A stretch of DNA of 64,000 bases from Eublepharis macularius (Eukaryota; Chordata; Lepidosauria; Squamata; Eublepharidae): the NCBI RefSeq assembly GCF_028583425.1, contig NC_072795.1, positions 4,487,001-4,551,000 on the forward strand. The letters run 5' to 3'. Positions within the stretch are counted from its first letter, which is position 1. Every line of letters starts with the position of its first letter. Below the pieces are notes generated by a model that saw only the letters and a program-made list of their open reading frames with translations, was not told where the DNA came from and made no database searches. Of the stretch, positions 44,197 through 54,014 are shown piece after piece. Both the position numbers and the translations under genes were made by a program.

Positions 44197-45050
44197 GCAG
44201 CATTAGATTTATATACTGCTCTTCAGGATAACTTAACACCCACTCAGAGTGGTTTACAAAGTATGCCATTATTATCCCCACAACAATCACCCTGTGAGGC
44301 AGGTTGGCCCGAGAGAGCTCTGAGAGAGCTGTGACTAGAGATGGGCACGATCCAAAAAAAATTAACAATCCAGCTGATTGTGGATCGGTGCCGGCGACGA
44401 TCCCGAATTAACGACCCGCACCGAGCATCTCCCGTTCCCGAGCCATGGATCATGGATCGTGGAGGCCAAAGCGGGGCACTCTGGTATTCCCAGCTATGTG
44501 GGAAGGTGAGTGGTGGCGGCGGCCGTCAGAGCTGCCTATCAGGGTTTGCAGGGATGAGATTGGAGTGCCCATGGCTACAGAACACCCTCTTCCCCCTCCC
44601 TCCCCTGGGTGTCTTCTCCCAACTTGTGACTGCTTTGCTGCTCTGTGGTTGGAAGGAAGCCCTGCTGATCAAGGAAAGCTGGGCTTCCATTCGGGTTTCC
44701 AGGGAGACAGAAGGAGGGCAAACAGAGCTCAGGCATTCCCCTGGCTCCATTGCCAGGGGAATAGATTGCTGGTGCCTGAGTGTCTGGATCCCCGAACTGA
44801 GCCCGATCGCCCCGATCCAGGCCTCTCCTGACCGCTGGATCGTTGGCCGCGGACGATCATGATCCGCCGGGTCACAATCGCGCGATCGCCATTATCGTGG
44901 ATTTTTTTCGTTCATAATGCGGATCGTGCCCATCTCTAGCTGTGACTGACCCAAGGTCACCCAGCTGGCTTCAAGTGGAGGAGTAGGGAATCAAACCCAG
45001 TTCCCCAGATTAGAGTCCTGCTGCTCTTATCCACCACGCCAAACTGGCTC
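44157..45050 (-). mobile_element. tRNA-derived SINE split by a hAT-like element
   Basis: Left: an (AAT)n tail, then AGCATTAGATTTATATACTG. Right: from 44947 TGACCCAAGGTCACCCAGCT to CCACGCCAAACTGGCTC. The insertion at 44336-44938 separates the halves. Confidence 0.88.
44336..44938. mobile_element. hAT-like element, 603 bp, exact 8-bp TSD
   Basis: TAGAGATGGGCACGATCC ... GGATCGTGCCCATCTCTA. The target duplication GCTGTGAC is exact at 44328-44335 and 44939-44946. ORFs inside (up to 173 codons) have no transposase motifs and are by-products of GC content. The termini match 36153-36832, but the interior does not. Confidence 0.92.
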
Positions 45051-45287
45051 TCCAAACTGGGAACCCTACGATATGTGTCAGGAACAGCTTTGAGATGTCT
45101 TATGAAGTAAAGGCTTGGTGGAGAGCATCTAACTTAAAAATCAGGATTTTGAAATCACTTTGAACCAAGTCTCTTTGGATTAGTTATGCTGGATCATCAT
45201 ACAAGTAATTGGGATAAATATTTGGAATACAAATTATCATCTTTGGGCATCACTCATGATATGATAGAAACCATGAGCAGCAGTTAA

Positions 45288-45758
45288 TTGAGTAAGTTAA
45301 TGAAAAAATGTTTGAAGGGTCTTGATTATAAGAACATGTTGGTTAGAGCTCGCAGCGTATGCTCTTCTCTTTCAGTTGATAGCCCTCCTCTGATGAAAAG
45401 TCTGAATTATTTGCTTGAGTTAACTCTCCCAAAGTTCAAAAGGGCATTTTTGCTTGCATGTTTGAACACCTTGCTATCGCCAGTGTTGCTGGGAAGGTTT
45501 TGTGGTACTCCAAACTCTAACAGACTCTGTGGATGTGGCACTAACCAAATGAATCCTATAGATCATATTCTTTCGGAGTGTCCTGGATTTTTAGAACGGA
45601 GAGCTAAACTTATTCTTCCTCTGTTTAAGCGGGATTTTCTTTGTTTTGAAGCTAAATCTTCTTGGCTATTAAGAGATGAAGATAAACAAGTAATTTTGTG
45701 TGTGGCTAAATTTTTAACAGCTGTAGTAAAATCATGTAACTCTGGCAGTAAACTCTAG
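45288..45758 (+). pseudogene. Non-LTR retroelement ORF C-terminus with CxC...H...C motif
   Basis: The 156-codon open frame has no upstream start context. It contains LCGCGTNQMNPIDHILSECPGF, whose Cys81, Cys83, His93 and Cys98 form a CxC-x9-H-x4-C knuckle typical of LINE ORF C-termini. It is preceded by a basic Lys/Arg-rich stretch and followed by a short UTR and an AAG/ATG tail. I infer a 5'-truncated LINE tail. The clade is not recognised. Confidence 0.5.
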
Positions 45759-45810
45759 GTTTCCCTTTTAGTAAGTGATGGCTCGGTGTTTATAACTTTG
45801 GTTGTGAAAA

Positions 45811-45855
45811 ACAGAAGAAGAAGAAGAAGAAGAAGAAGAAGAAGAAGAAGAAGAA

Positions 45856-45902
<47 letters not shown>
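45811..45902. repeat. (GAA)n(GAT)n compound microsatellite
   Basis: About 15 GAA units pass into about 15 GAT units directly after the LINE tail. Confidence 0.95.
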
Positions 45903-45903
<1 letters not shown>

Positions 45904-46084
45904 CAGGATTTGGATCCAGAGCAACTAGATATCCAGGGTATGAGATTTCAAGAGTCCCTTCGTCAGATATTCAAGTGACCCTTCTCTCCATACCACCCTC
46001 TGTTTTGGTTTCCTTGGGGGCTGCAGCTTAAAGGGAAGGAATTATTTCCTTCAAAAGACAAAACTGACAATTCGTTTATTTATC

Positions 46085-46195
46085 TTATGAAAGTTGTTCT
46101 GACTCTCTAAAGCTCATACCCTGGAAATCTGGTTGCTCTTTAAGGCGCTGCTGGACTCGAATCTTGCTCTTCGTTGCTGCAGTGAAAATCTGCAA
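46085..46195 (+). mobile_element. PLE terminal fragment
   Basis: CTGACTCTCTAAAGCTCATA, CTCTTTAAGGCGCTGCTGGA and CTCTTCGTTGCTGCAG. Single plus arm. Confidence 0.6.
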
Positions 46196-46619
46196 AGCTG
46201 CTCTTGGCCTGAAGAGGGCGCCTTTGGCTAGCTAAAAACCGACAAGGTGAAAGAAAGCTGTTTTTCCCCAGCCCCAAGCCCTCCCTCCAAAACAGAAATT
46301 AGGCAGTGATTTTTTTTTTACAATGTCTTTATAGCATGACTGTTATCCAAATAAAGAAAATTCACTATATTTACTAGAATGGAAGGCAACTCTGAAAGTA
46401 AGACGATTCCCCTAAAAAATTTTACGCCAAGGAAATTAATGTTTACCGGACATAACTGTAACTTCTATATGAACATAAGATGGCCTCGTCTTTTTTTAAT
46501 GGCATAATGGGAAAAGAAACTGGGCTTGCACAGAAGTAAATACTGTAGTTTATCAGAAGATTACTTAATTGATTGTATCTGCAGCCGTGTGCATCTGTGT
46601 AAAAGCAATACTTCTTCAG

Positions 46620-46815
46620 CCAGCATGTATAGTGGTTAGAGTTTCAGACTAGTATCTGGGAGAAATGAGTTCAAATCCCCACCTTGCCATGGAACCTTGC
46701 TGAGTGTTCTTGGGCCAGCCCTATACTCTCAGCCTAACCTACCTCACAGGATTGTTGTGTTGTAAGCCACTGTACGTCCCCATTGGAAGGAAAGTAGGTA
46801 TAAATAAAGGAAACA
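46620..46815 (+). mobile_element. tRNA-derived SINE, second type
   Basis: TATAGTGGTTAGAGTTTCAG and GAGTTCAAATCCCCACCTTG (B box) are followed by CCTAACCTACCTCACAGG and a TATAAATAAAGG tail. Confidence 0.75.
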
Positions 46816-46904
46816 AGGGAGAAATCCATACTAAATTCATATTAAAATACGGAAAAGGGAAATGCAGCAAGATGTAGGAAAGTTCCATGCATGGATGCCC
46901 AACA

Positions 46905-47120
46905 AAGAAAGTGGAAGGAAACTGGGAATTTTAAGCCTGAAGACGAGGAGACCAGACTGTGCTCTTCAAATACCCAAAGGGCTGCTACATGAAAGAAGGC
47001 AGAGACTTCTCTCTTGGGTCAGAAGGTAAGACTAGATTGAATGAGCTTAGGTTATAAGAGGGTTGGTTTTTGTTGAACGTGAGAAGGAACTTCCGGATGG
47101 TGAAAGCAGTTCCACAATGA
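46905..47120 (+). mobile_element. CR1-like fragment
   Basis: CTGAAGACGAGGAGACCAGA, CTCTTCAAATACCCAAAGGG and GAGAAGGAACTTCCGGATGG follow the CR1 3' coding/UTR order. Diverged. Confidence 0.55.
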
Positions 47121-47257
47121 ACAATTAGCAATTGATATTTTTGTATAGGAACCAGTATTTATTGCAGTGAGCTGTTTGGATTTATTATATTATGTATGGC
47201 GTGTTTATGGAAAATTGGTGTTCAATGTCAAGCTACTTTTTGAACTCTTCCTAGAAA

Positions 47258-47714
47258 CTTCAACTTCAAAGTCTCTTCAACAGGAAAGAAGAGACTTTAA
47301 GAATGAATAGAGCATGGTTTCCAGTCCTGAAAAACACCAGGCTAACAAAATACTCTACATCTTACAATAGCCCTGCAGAGAAGATTAGCATATCAAGCAC
47401 CAATCCATATGCAAAAGAACCTCCTCAGGATACAGTGAAGCATTAGCATTCCATTAGCATTCCACACCCTGGGAAACTCTTACAGGATGACACAACCCAA
47501 ACCCACCTTCATGAGTAGATATAAATTACCTGCTAACATCTTCTCCACAGTTTGACACTGAGAGATTCTCTGTCTTTCGGTGCTACACCTCTGAAGATGC
47601 CAGTCACAGCTGCTGGCGAAACGTCAGGAACTACAATGCCAAGACCACGGCAATACAGCCCGGAAAATCCACAACAACCATCGTTCTCCGGCCATGAAAG
47701 CCTTCGACAATTTA
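47258..47714 (+). mobile_element. 5'-truncated PLE (family of 52-55 kb), exact 12-bp TSD
   Basis: The last part of the PLE ORF (decayed; compare the end of the 52085-53581 frame), its UTR, a hammerhead-like core (47585-47631) and the complete terminus CCTTCGACAAT. TCTTCCTAGAAA is exact at 47246-47257 and 47715-47726. It is a simple monomer, useful as the reference for the dimers. Confidence 0.9.
47585..47631 (+). ncRNA. Hammerhead-like ribozyme motif of PLE
   Basis: ACACCT / CTGAAGA / T / GCCAG-loop-CTGGC / GAAAC / GTC / AGG. CCT pairs with AGG (stem I), GCCAG with CTGGC (stem II), and AC with GT as a loopless stem III. The predicted cut is after GTC at 47625. One extra base (T) sits between CTGAAGA and stem II. 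Confidence 0.6.
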
Positions 47715-48057
47715 TCTTCCTAGAAATGTTACTGTTACATATTGTATACATAAGATTGTATTTATTGTATTCATTGTCTGTATAATAGAGCACTTCCAGC
47801 ACTTTAAAAAGTTTTCAGATTGACGCTTATGAATTGTGTTTACATTTTTGTAGTTGTTACCCTCCGGTGGGCAGAGGCCTTCCTTCCTTTGAAGGTGTCC
47901 AGGTGGCTGCAGAACTGCTATCTGTCAGAGACGCTCTCACCTTGGATTTTTGCCCTATGTAGAAAGTTTAGTTAAAGCCCCTTCCAGTTTAGTTAGAGCC
48001 TCTTCCAGCCATGAAATGTGAGTAAAGGCTGTTACACAAACGTGAGCTCGCTTCAGT

Positions 48058-48935
48058 TGGGAATGCAGTCCCATATCATAAAGAAAGCTGGATTAGATCT
48101 AGAAGAAGGTGGAGTGAAAATTGGTGGGAGAAACATTAACAATTTGAGATATGCAGATGACACCACATTACTGTCAGAAAATAGTGAAGACTTGAAACGA
48201 CTACTGATAAAGGTTAAAGGAGAAAGCGCCAAAGCAGGACTACAGCTGAACATCAAGAAGACAAAAGGAATGACTACTGAGGAATTACACAATTTTAAAG
48301 TTGACAATGAGGAAATTGAAGTTGTTCAAGCTTTTCTATTCCTTGGCTCAATCATCAACCAACAGGGAGACTGCAGTGAAGAAATCAGAAGAAGATTGAG
48401 ACTTGGAAGAGCAGCTGTGAGGGAGCTAGATAAGATCCTTAAAGGTAAAGATGTCTCTCTGGGAACTAAGATCAAGATCATCCAAACTATGGTATTCCCC
48501 ATTGCCATGCATGGATGTGAAAGTTGGATGGTAAAGAAAGCTGACAAGAAGAAAACGGGTTCATTTGAAATGTGGTGCTGGAGGAGAGTTTTGCGGATAC
48601 CATGGACAGCCAAAAAGACAAATAAGTGGGTACTTGATCAAATCAAGTCTGAATCTTCCCTAGAAGCTAAAATGACAAAACTGAGGCTATTGTACTTTGG
48701 TCACATTATGAGAAGACAAGATTATCTGGAAAAGACAATAATGCTAGGAAAAGTAGAAGGCAATAGGAAGAGAGGAAGTCCTAAAACAAGATGGCTTGAC
48801 TCAATAATAGAAGCCACATTCTCCAGTTTGCAGGATCTGAGCAAATCTATTAATGATAAGACATTGTGGAGGTCTTTCATTCATAGGATCGCCATAGGTT
48901 GCAGGCAACATGATGGCACATCACACACAGCATTG
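48058..48935 (+). pseudogene. BovB/RTE LINE reverse transcriptase C-terminus
   Basis: An open frame of 313 codons (48018-48959) covers the RT palm motif YADDTTLLSENSEDL (residues about 46-60). It continues with QLNIKKTKGM, the thumb, and the typical RTE tail GCESWMVKKADKKK, WCWRRVLRIPW and YFGHIMRRQ. It ends with AGGTCTTTCATTCATAGGAT and GATGGCACATC. It is 5'-truncated, with the endonuclease and most RT fingers missing, so it is inactive. The long open frame suggests recent arrival. BovB elements mobilise themselves by target-primed reverse transcription and supply the machinery for Sauria-type SINEs. Confidence 0.9.
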
Positions 48936-49189
48936 CCAAAAGGTGCAACAGTATTCTAGGAAGGGCTACCTCTGGCCTGCTCAAGATTCAGAGATGACAA
49001 GATAGAATTTAAATCTAACACATAAACAAAGAGCACATTTTTCAGTCAAAGCCTTCTTGGGAAAATAGGAGGAAAGGAAAGAAGAGACACCAGGATGGAA
49101 TAGCATTTAGGGCCAGGTCAAAGCTATTCAAGAACCCAACAAAAAGGGAACAACTCCCAACACGTTCCGAACAAAAACAAAGAGCACGC

Positions 49190-49650
49190 AGGCTCAAGGA
49201 AGTCACAACAACATGCGTATTTATGCTGTACAAAATCACGACTATATCATACAGTCCCAATTTACAATATGACAAAGCCCAAACAGTGAACTGTTATACT
49301 ACCAGTCAAAAATTCAGTATCAATCCAACATTCAATATAAAGGTTCCATTCAGGTTCCATTCAATATAAGTTCTACAATTATGGAGTAAATTCACTTATT
49401 AGCTGTGTACATAGTAGAATCCTGGGCAAAGTGTCCAAAGTCAATATTAACGGCAAAGGTTATAATCGCGGCGGTTTGACAGTATTAATAGCCGGAAGAA
49501 TTATCCACGGCGAGAATTATGATCACGGCGACGAGCTGCACCGGTCTTTTCACTTTTACTCGTTTCAGCAAATTGTTCTTCTTCAGGCCGTTAGTTCATC
49601 TATTGGCCCCGAATCCAGCTATCAACGACAAAAGTTCATACCATCCTTTT
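49190..49650 (-). mobile_element. PLE-like 3' end (Neptune/Poseidon-like), minus
   Basis: The minus strand carries GGCCTGAAGAAGAACAATTT and GCTGAAACGAGTAAAAGTGA, comparable with the 3' segment at 26088-26125. ORFs are short and uninformative. Confidence 0.45.
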
Positions 49651-49814
49651 TATTTTTATTGGTTTATTTTGAAAACTGATACCCTGCCTTTCTGGCCTCA
49701 TAAGGGCCCCTAAGGCAACCAACAGATTAAGAGCCAGCAAAATAAAAAACACACCGCTGAAAAACTGTTAAAACCAAACAAAAGCAAATCATTGAAACCA
49801 TTAAAACCAGAGCT

Positions 49815-50363
49815 GAAAAAAGGCAAATGCAATCTTGGGGTGTATCAACAAAGGCGTAACATCCAAATCCCAGGTTGTCATTGTCCCACTATATACTGTG
49901 CTGGTCAAGCCCCACTTGGAATATTGTGTGCAGTTCTGGAGATCAAAAAGGATGTGGACCAACTGGAACGGATACAGAGGAGAGCAACCAGGATGCTCAG
50001 GGGCCTGGAGACCGAGCCCTGCGAGGAAGGACTGAGGGACCTGGGAATGTTCAGTTTGGAGAAGAGGAGGTTGACGGGAGACATGATTGCTCTCTTTAAG
50101 TATTTAAAAGGCTGTCACTTAGGGGGAGGATAAGGATAAGACTCAAATGGGTTTAAACTACTGGAGGGAAGGTACTGGCTGCACATTAGCAAAAGCATCT
50201 TCACATTCATTCAGCAGTGGAATTGGTGGGTTCCCCCTCATTGGCAGTCTTCAAGGAGTAGCTGGACAACGACTTGTTAGGGATGCGTTAGGCTGTTCCT
50301 GCATTGAGCAAGATGGTCTGTAAGGCCCCTTCCAACTCTAGGATTCTATAATTTTATGGTTCT
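49815..50363 (+). mobile_element. CR1 LINE ORF2 end and 3' UTR
   Basis: Remnants of the ORF2 C-terminus, with [17 protein letters not shown] in one frame and [16 protein letters not shown] in another (frameshifted), followed by [21 protein letters not shown]. The UTR has AAGGCCCCTTCCAACTCTAG and ends ATTCTATAATTTTATGG. 5'-truncated and inactive. Confidence 0.92.
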
Positions 50364-50702
50364 AGTCCTGTACCTAACCGTGTGCAAGCATGCTGGAGTG
50401 TCATAAAATCGTATAGCAGTGAAACTTGCTGAAAAGGACGGGCCAGGCCTGGGGATAGCTGACCTAGGAACCCAGAGGTGTTGGCATTACTTGCATAAGG
50501 TGGAAGCCAAAAAGCCCAGCTTTGTGGACAGGCAGAGATAGTGAATGCCAGCATGTGAGGAGCTCAGGGCATCGGCCATCCAAAGTCTTCTTATATCCCA
50601 CAGGGGCTGAGCTTTCACCCCTTCTATGGCTGCAGAGGGCTTGGAGGCTTGAGTACTTATGGAGCTCAGCAGGCTCCAGTTTCAAATCCCCAAGTCCTAT
50701 CT

Positions 50703-50918
50703 CCAGAGGAGTTAGCCGTGTTAGTCTGTAGTAGCAAAATCAAAAAGAGTCCAGTAGCACCTTTAAGACTAACCAATTTTATTTTATTGTAGCATAAGCT
50801 TTCGAGAATCAAGTTCTCTTCATCAGGCATCTGATGAAGAGAACTTGATTCTCGAAAGCTTATGCTACAATAAAATAAAATTGGTTAGTCTTAAAGGTGC
50901 TACTGGACTCTTTTTGAT
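50703..50918. mobile_element. PLE foldback, near-perfect palindrome, exact 12-bp TSD
   Basis: The long left arm starts CCAGAGGAGTTAGCCGTGTT; the short right arm ends ACTGGACTCTTTTTGAT; the centre is CATCAGGCATCTGATG. Both arms carry the same private changes (an extra TTTTA repeat and GAATCAAGTTCTC in place of the usual GAACCACAGCTCTC). CAAGTCCTATCT is exact at 50691-50702 and 50919-50930. Confidence 0.93.
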
Positions 50919-50944
50919 CAAGTCCTATCTGTTGCTCTAAGTGT

Positions 50945-51455
50945 GTGCTCCCATGTACTACCATGGGCATAAGTCTGACAACAGAAAGCAAAGCATTCAA
51001 AAGCCAGTGGGGGGACATTTTAACCTTCCAGGACATTCAGTTGCTGACCCCAAAGTAGCAGTTATCCTGCAGAGGAATTTCAAAGGGAGATTAGAAAGAG
51101 AGATTGCTAAATTACAACTGATAACAAAGCTCAAGACAATGCATCCACCTGGACTGAATCAAGACCGGGGCTTCCTGTCTCATTACCAGTGCTGATTTCT
51201 CCACACCCACCACCACTCTGCATACCCCACCCTATCCAATCATGCCTGCCTTTGTCATTCACCGGCTGTTATCATTCGGCTTCTGAAATCACTCCACTCC
51301 CAAAATATAAGGACAGATGGACTCACATTCTAGCAGTAACTGAAGAAGTGAGCTGTGGCTCACGTAAGCTCATACCCTACCACAAATTTTGTTAATTTTA
51401 TAGGTTCTATAGTCTTATAGGTGCAATAGGTATTAGTCTTGCTCTTTTCTCTGTA
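50945..51455 (+). pseudogene. PLE ORF C-terminus and tail (hairpin family)
   Basis: A frame from 50941 reads HFNLPGHSVADPKV ... LEREIAKLQLITKL ... GLNQDRGFLSHYQC, the usual C-terminal end of vertebrate PLE proteins downstream of GIY-YIG. The 3' region follows, with CTGAAGAAGTGAGCTGTGGC and TCACGTAAGCTCATACC. This coding end links the small foldbacks to a protein-coding PLE. 5'-truncated. Confidence 0.7.
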
Positions 51456-51708
51456 CTACCTGTTGCTTTAAGTATGACCCTGCAAGGTAGTACTATGCTG
51501 TTGAATGTCAATCCTAGAATTGCTCATGCTCTGTTTCAGCATTTCTTCAACTCTATTGGATTTTTGCTAATGCTATGTCTTTGTAAACTTGCATTTATTC
51601 TTTCTATGGCATTGTTTATTGAAATGTCCTTGATATTGACTGTACTAATCTCACACTATATAATCTGCCTTGAGTCTCAGTGAGAAAAGTGGACTATAAA
51701 GGACACGA
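51456..51708 (+). mobile_element. Retroposon 3' end (CTCACTGAGAC family)
   Basis: CTACCTGTTGCTTTAAGTAT ... TTGAGTCTCAGTGAGAAAAG and GTGGACTATAAAGGAC, passing straight into a GAAT repeat. Confidence 0.65.
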
Positions 51709-51768
51709 ATGAATGAATGAATGAATGAATGAATGAATGAATGAATGAATGAATGAATGAATGAATGC
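51709..51768. repeat. (GAAT)n microsatellite
   Basis: About 14 units (AATG phase) following the retroposon tail. Confidence 0.95.
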
Positions 51769-51965
51769 AGGGGCAGGAATGAGGACTTTTGAAAAAAGGT
51801 GTCGTTTCAGCATTGTACAATAAAGTAATTTCAGATATATACATAAGAGCTGTGCCTACTAATAAGAAAACTTGTTTTAAAAAATCATTACATTCAAGAA
51901 ACAAATTATCATACTTTGGTTGTTGTGGGTTTTCCGGGCTGTATTGCCGTGGTCTTGGCATTGTA

Positions 51966-52012
51966 GTTCCTGACGTTTCGCCAGCAGCTGTGGCTGGCAT
52001 CTTCAGAGGTGT
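51966..52012 (-). ncRNA. Hammerhead-like ribozyme motif, left arm (intact core)
   Basis: Same layout as 47585-47631, with GAAAC and GTC preserved and stem II GCCAGC/GCTGGC. The predicted cut lies just inside the pseudo-LTR. Confidence 0.6.
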
Positions 52013-52084
52013 AGCACCAAAAGACAGAGATCTCTCAGTGTCACAGTGTGGAAAAGAGAAGAGATGTAGGTCATTTGTATCTAC

Positions 52085-53935
52085 TCAGGAGGGGTGGGGT
52101 TGAGCTGAGTCATCCTGTAAGAGTTTCCCAGGGTGTGGAATGCTAATGGCGGGAGGCTTCACTGTATCCTGAGGAGGTTCTTTTGCATATGGATTGGTAC
52201 TTGATGTGCTAATCTTCTCTGCAGGGCTATTGTCAGGGATAGAATGTTTTGTTAGCCTGGTGTTTTTCAGAACTGGCACCCATGCTCGGTTCATTCTTAA
52301 GGTTTCTTCTTTCCTGTTGAAGTTTTGCTTATGCTTGTGAATTTCAATGGCTTCCCTGTGCAGTCTGACAAAGTAGTTGGAAGTGTTGTCCAGTATTTTG
52401 GTGTCCTGGAATAAGATACTGTGCCCTGTTTGAGTTAGGCTATGTTCAGCCACTGCTGATTTTTCAGGTTGTCCAAGTCTGCAGTGTCTTTCATGTTCTT
52501 TTATTCTTGTCTGGATGCTACGCTTTGTGGTCCCGATGTAAACTTGTCCACAGCTGCAGGGTATACGGTATACTCCTGCAGAGGTTAGGGGGTCTCTACT
52601 GTCTTTTGCTGATCGTAGCATCTGTTGTATTTTTCGGGTGGGTCTGAATACTGCTTGAAGGTTATGCTTTTTCATAAGCTTTCCCATCTGATCAGTAATT
52701 CCTTTGATATATGGCAAAAACACTTTTCCTGTGGGAGACTGTTTTTCTTTGGTTGTTTGATTCATCCTGGGTTTGATTGCTCTTCGGATTTCATTTCTGG
52801 AGTAGCCATTTGCCTGAAGTGCGTGGTTTAGATGATTAATTTCCTCATTGAGAAAGTGCGGCTCACATATCCGTCTTGCACGATCCACTAATGTTTTCAT
52901 TATGCCTCTTTTCTGTCGGGGATGGTGATTGGAGTTTTTGTGTAGGTACCGATCAGTGTGAGTTGGTTTCCTGTAGACCTTGTGACCTAACTGAAAGTTT
53001 GCTTTGCGGATGACCCAGGTATCCAGGAATGGGAGTTTTCCCTCGATTTCTTTCTCCATGGTGAATTGTATGTTCAGGTGGATGTTGTTGAGATGATTCA
53101 AAAACCCCATCAATTCTTCCTCCCCATGGCTCCAAATGATAAATGTATCATCCACAAACCGGAACCATACACTAGGTTTGTGGGGTGCTGATTCTAGAGC
53201 TGTTTTTTCAAAATGTTCCATGTAGAAGTTTGCTATAACTGGGCTGAGTGGGCTCCCCATGGCCACCCCATCCATCTGTTCATAGAATTCGTTGTCCCAT
53301 TGGAAGTAACTGGTTGTCAGGCAATGGTGGAATAAGGCTGTTACATCCTCTGGGAAAATCTGATTAATAAGTGCAATAGTGTCTTTTACTGGAACCTTGG
53401 TAAACAGGGATACAACATCAAAACTGACAAGTATGTCTTGTGGATTGAGTTTCAGAGAACTGATTTTGTTGATGAAATCTGCTGAATCTTTGATGTAAGA
53501 CGAGGTTTTCCCGATGTGGTCCTGCAGGAGATCTGCCAGATGTCTAGCTAATTCATATGTCGGTGAACCAATGGCACTCACAATGGGTCGGAGTGGGACT
53601 GAATCCTTATGTATTTTGGGGAGTCCATATAGTCTAGGTGGCTGTGCTTCAGTCTTGCATAGTTTTCTGTGCGTGTCGGGATGTAGTGAGGAATTCTTGA
53701 TCAGCGCATTTGTTAGCCTGGTGATTTTGCAAGTGGGATCTCATTTTAGTTTTTTGTAGGTGGAGGGGTCCAGGAGTTCCTTAATCTTCTTTTTGTATTC
53801 CTCTGTTTTCATGATCACTGTAGCATTGCCTTTATCAGCTGATAGAATGATGATGTCTGGATCTGCATTGAGGGTCTTGATGGCATTTTTCTCTTTGCGT
53901 GAAATATTGCTGGTGGGAAGCTTTGAGTCATCCTG
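52085..53935 (-). pseudogene. PLE reverse transcriptase/GIY-YIG protein, one stop
   Basis: The minus-strand frame ends at 52085. The 498-codon open part (52085-53581, from its first Met) reads further upstream to an in-frame TGA at 53741-53743, beyond which the same frame continues to about 53930. RT motifs, numbered in the 498-aa part: upstream SADKGNATVIM (before the stop), motif A SFDVVSLF (53-60), motif B VAMGSPLSPV (106-115), motif C FVDDTFIIW (142-150, catalytic DD), KLPFLD (182-187). GIY-YIG domain: GVYRI (336-340), VYIGTTKR (347-354), RIKEH, then AEHSL. PLEs couple such an RT to a GIY-YIG nuclease. The N-terminal start is lost at the dimer junction. With one nonsense codon and otherwise open, this copy looks young. 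Confidence 0.9.
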
Positions 53936-53990
53936 TAAGAGTTTCCCAGGGTGTGGAATTGCGTGAAATATTGCTGGTGGGAAGCTTTGC
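53897..53990. repeat. Dimer junction with 64-bp duplication and self-derived filler
   Basis: GCGTGAAATATTGCTGGTGG (plus GAAGCTTTG) occurs at 53897-53925 and 53961-53989. Between them lies TCATCCTGTAAGAGTTTCCC AGGGTGTGGAAT, which copies the element's own C-terminal end at 52109-52141. The plus copy begins immediately after, at CATCCCCGACAGAAAAGAGG. Confidence 0.88.
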
Positions 53991-54014
53991 CATCCCCGAC
54001 AGAAAAGAGGCATA

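Noticed and set aside
44341..44862. 173-codon ORF as a possible transposase
   Set aside because: Inside the hAT-like element but without any hAT transposase motif; a second frame is equally open. The element is non-autonomous.
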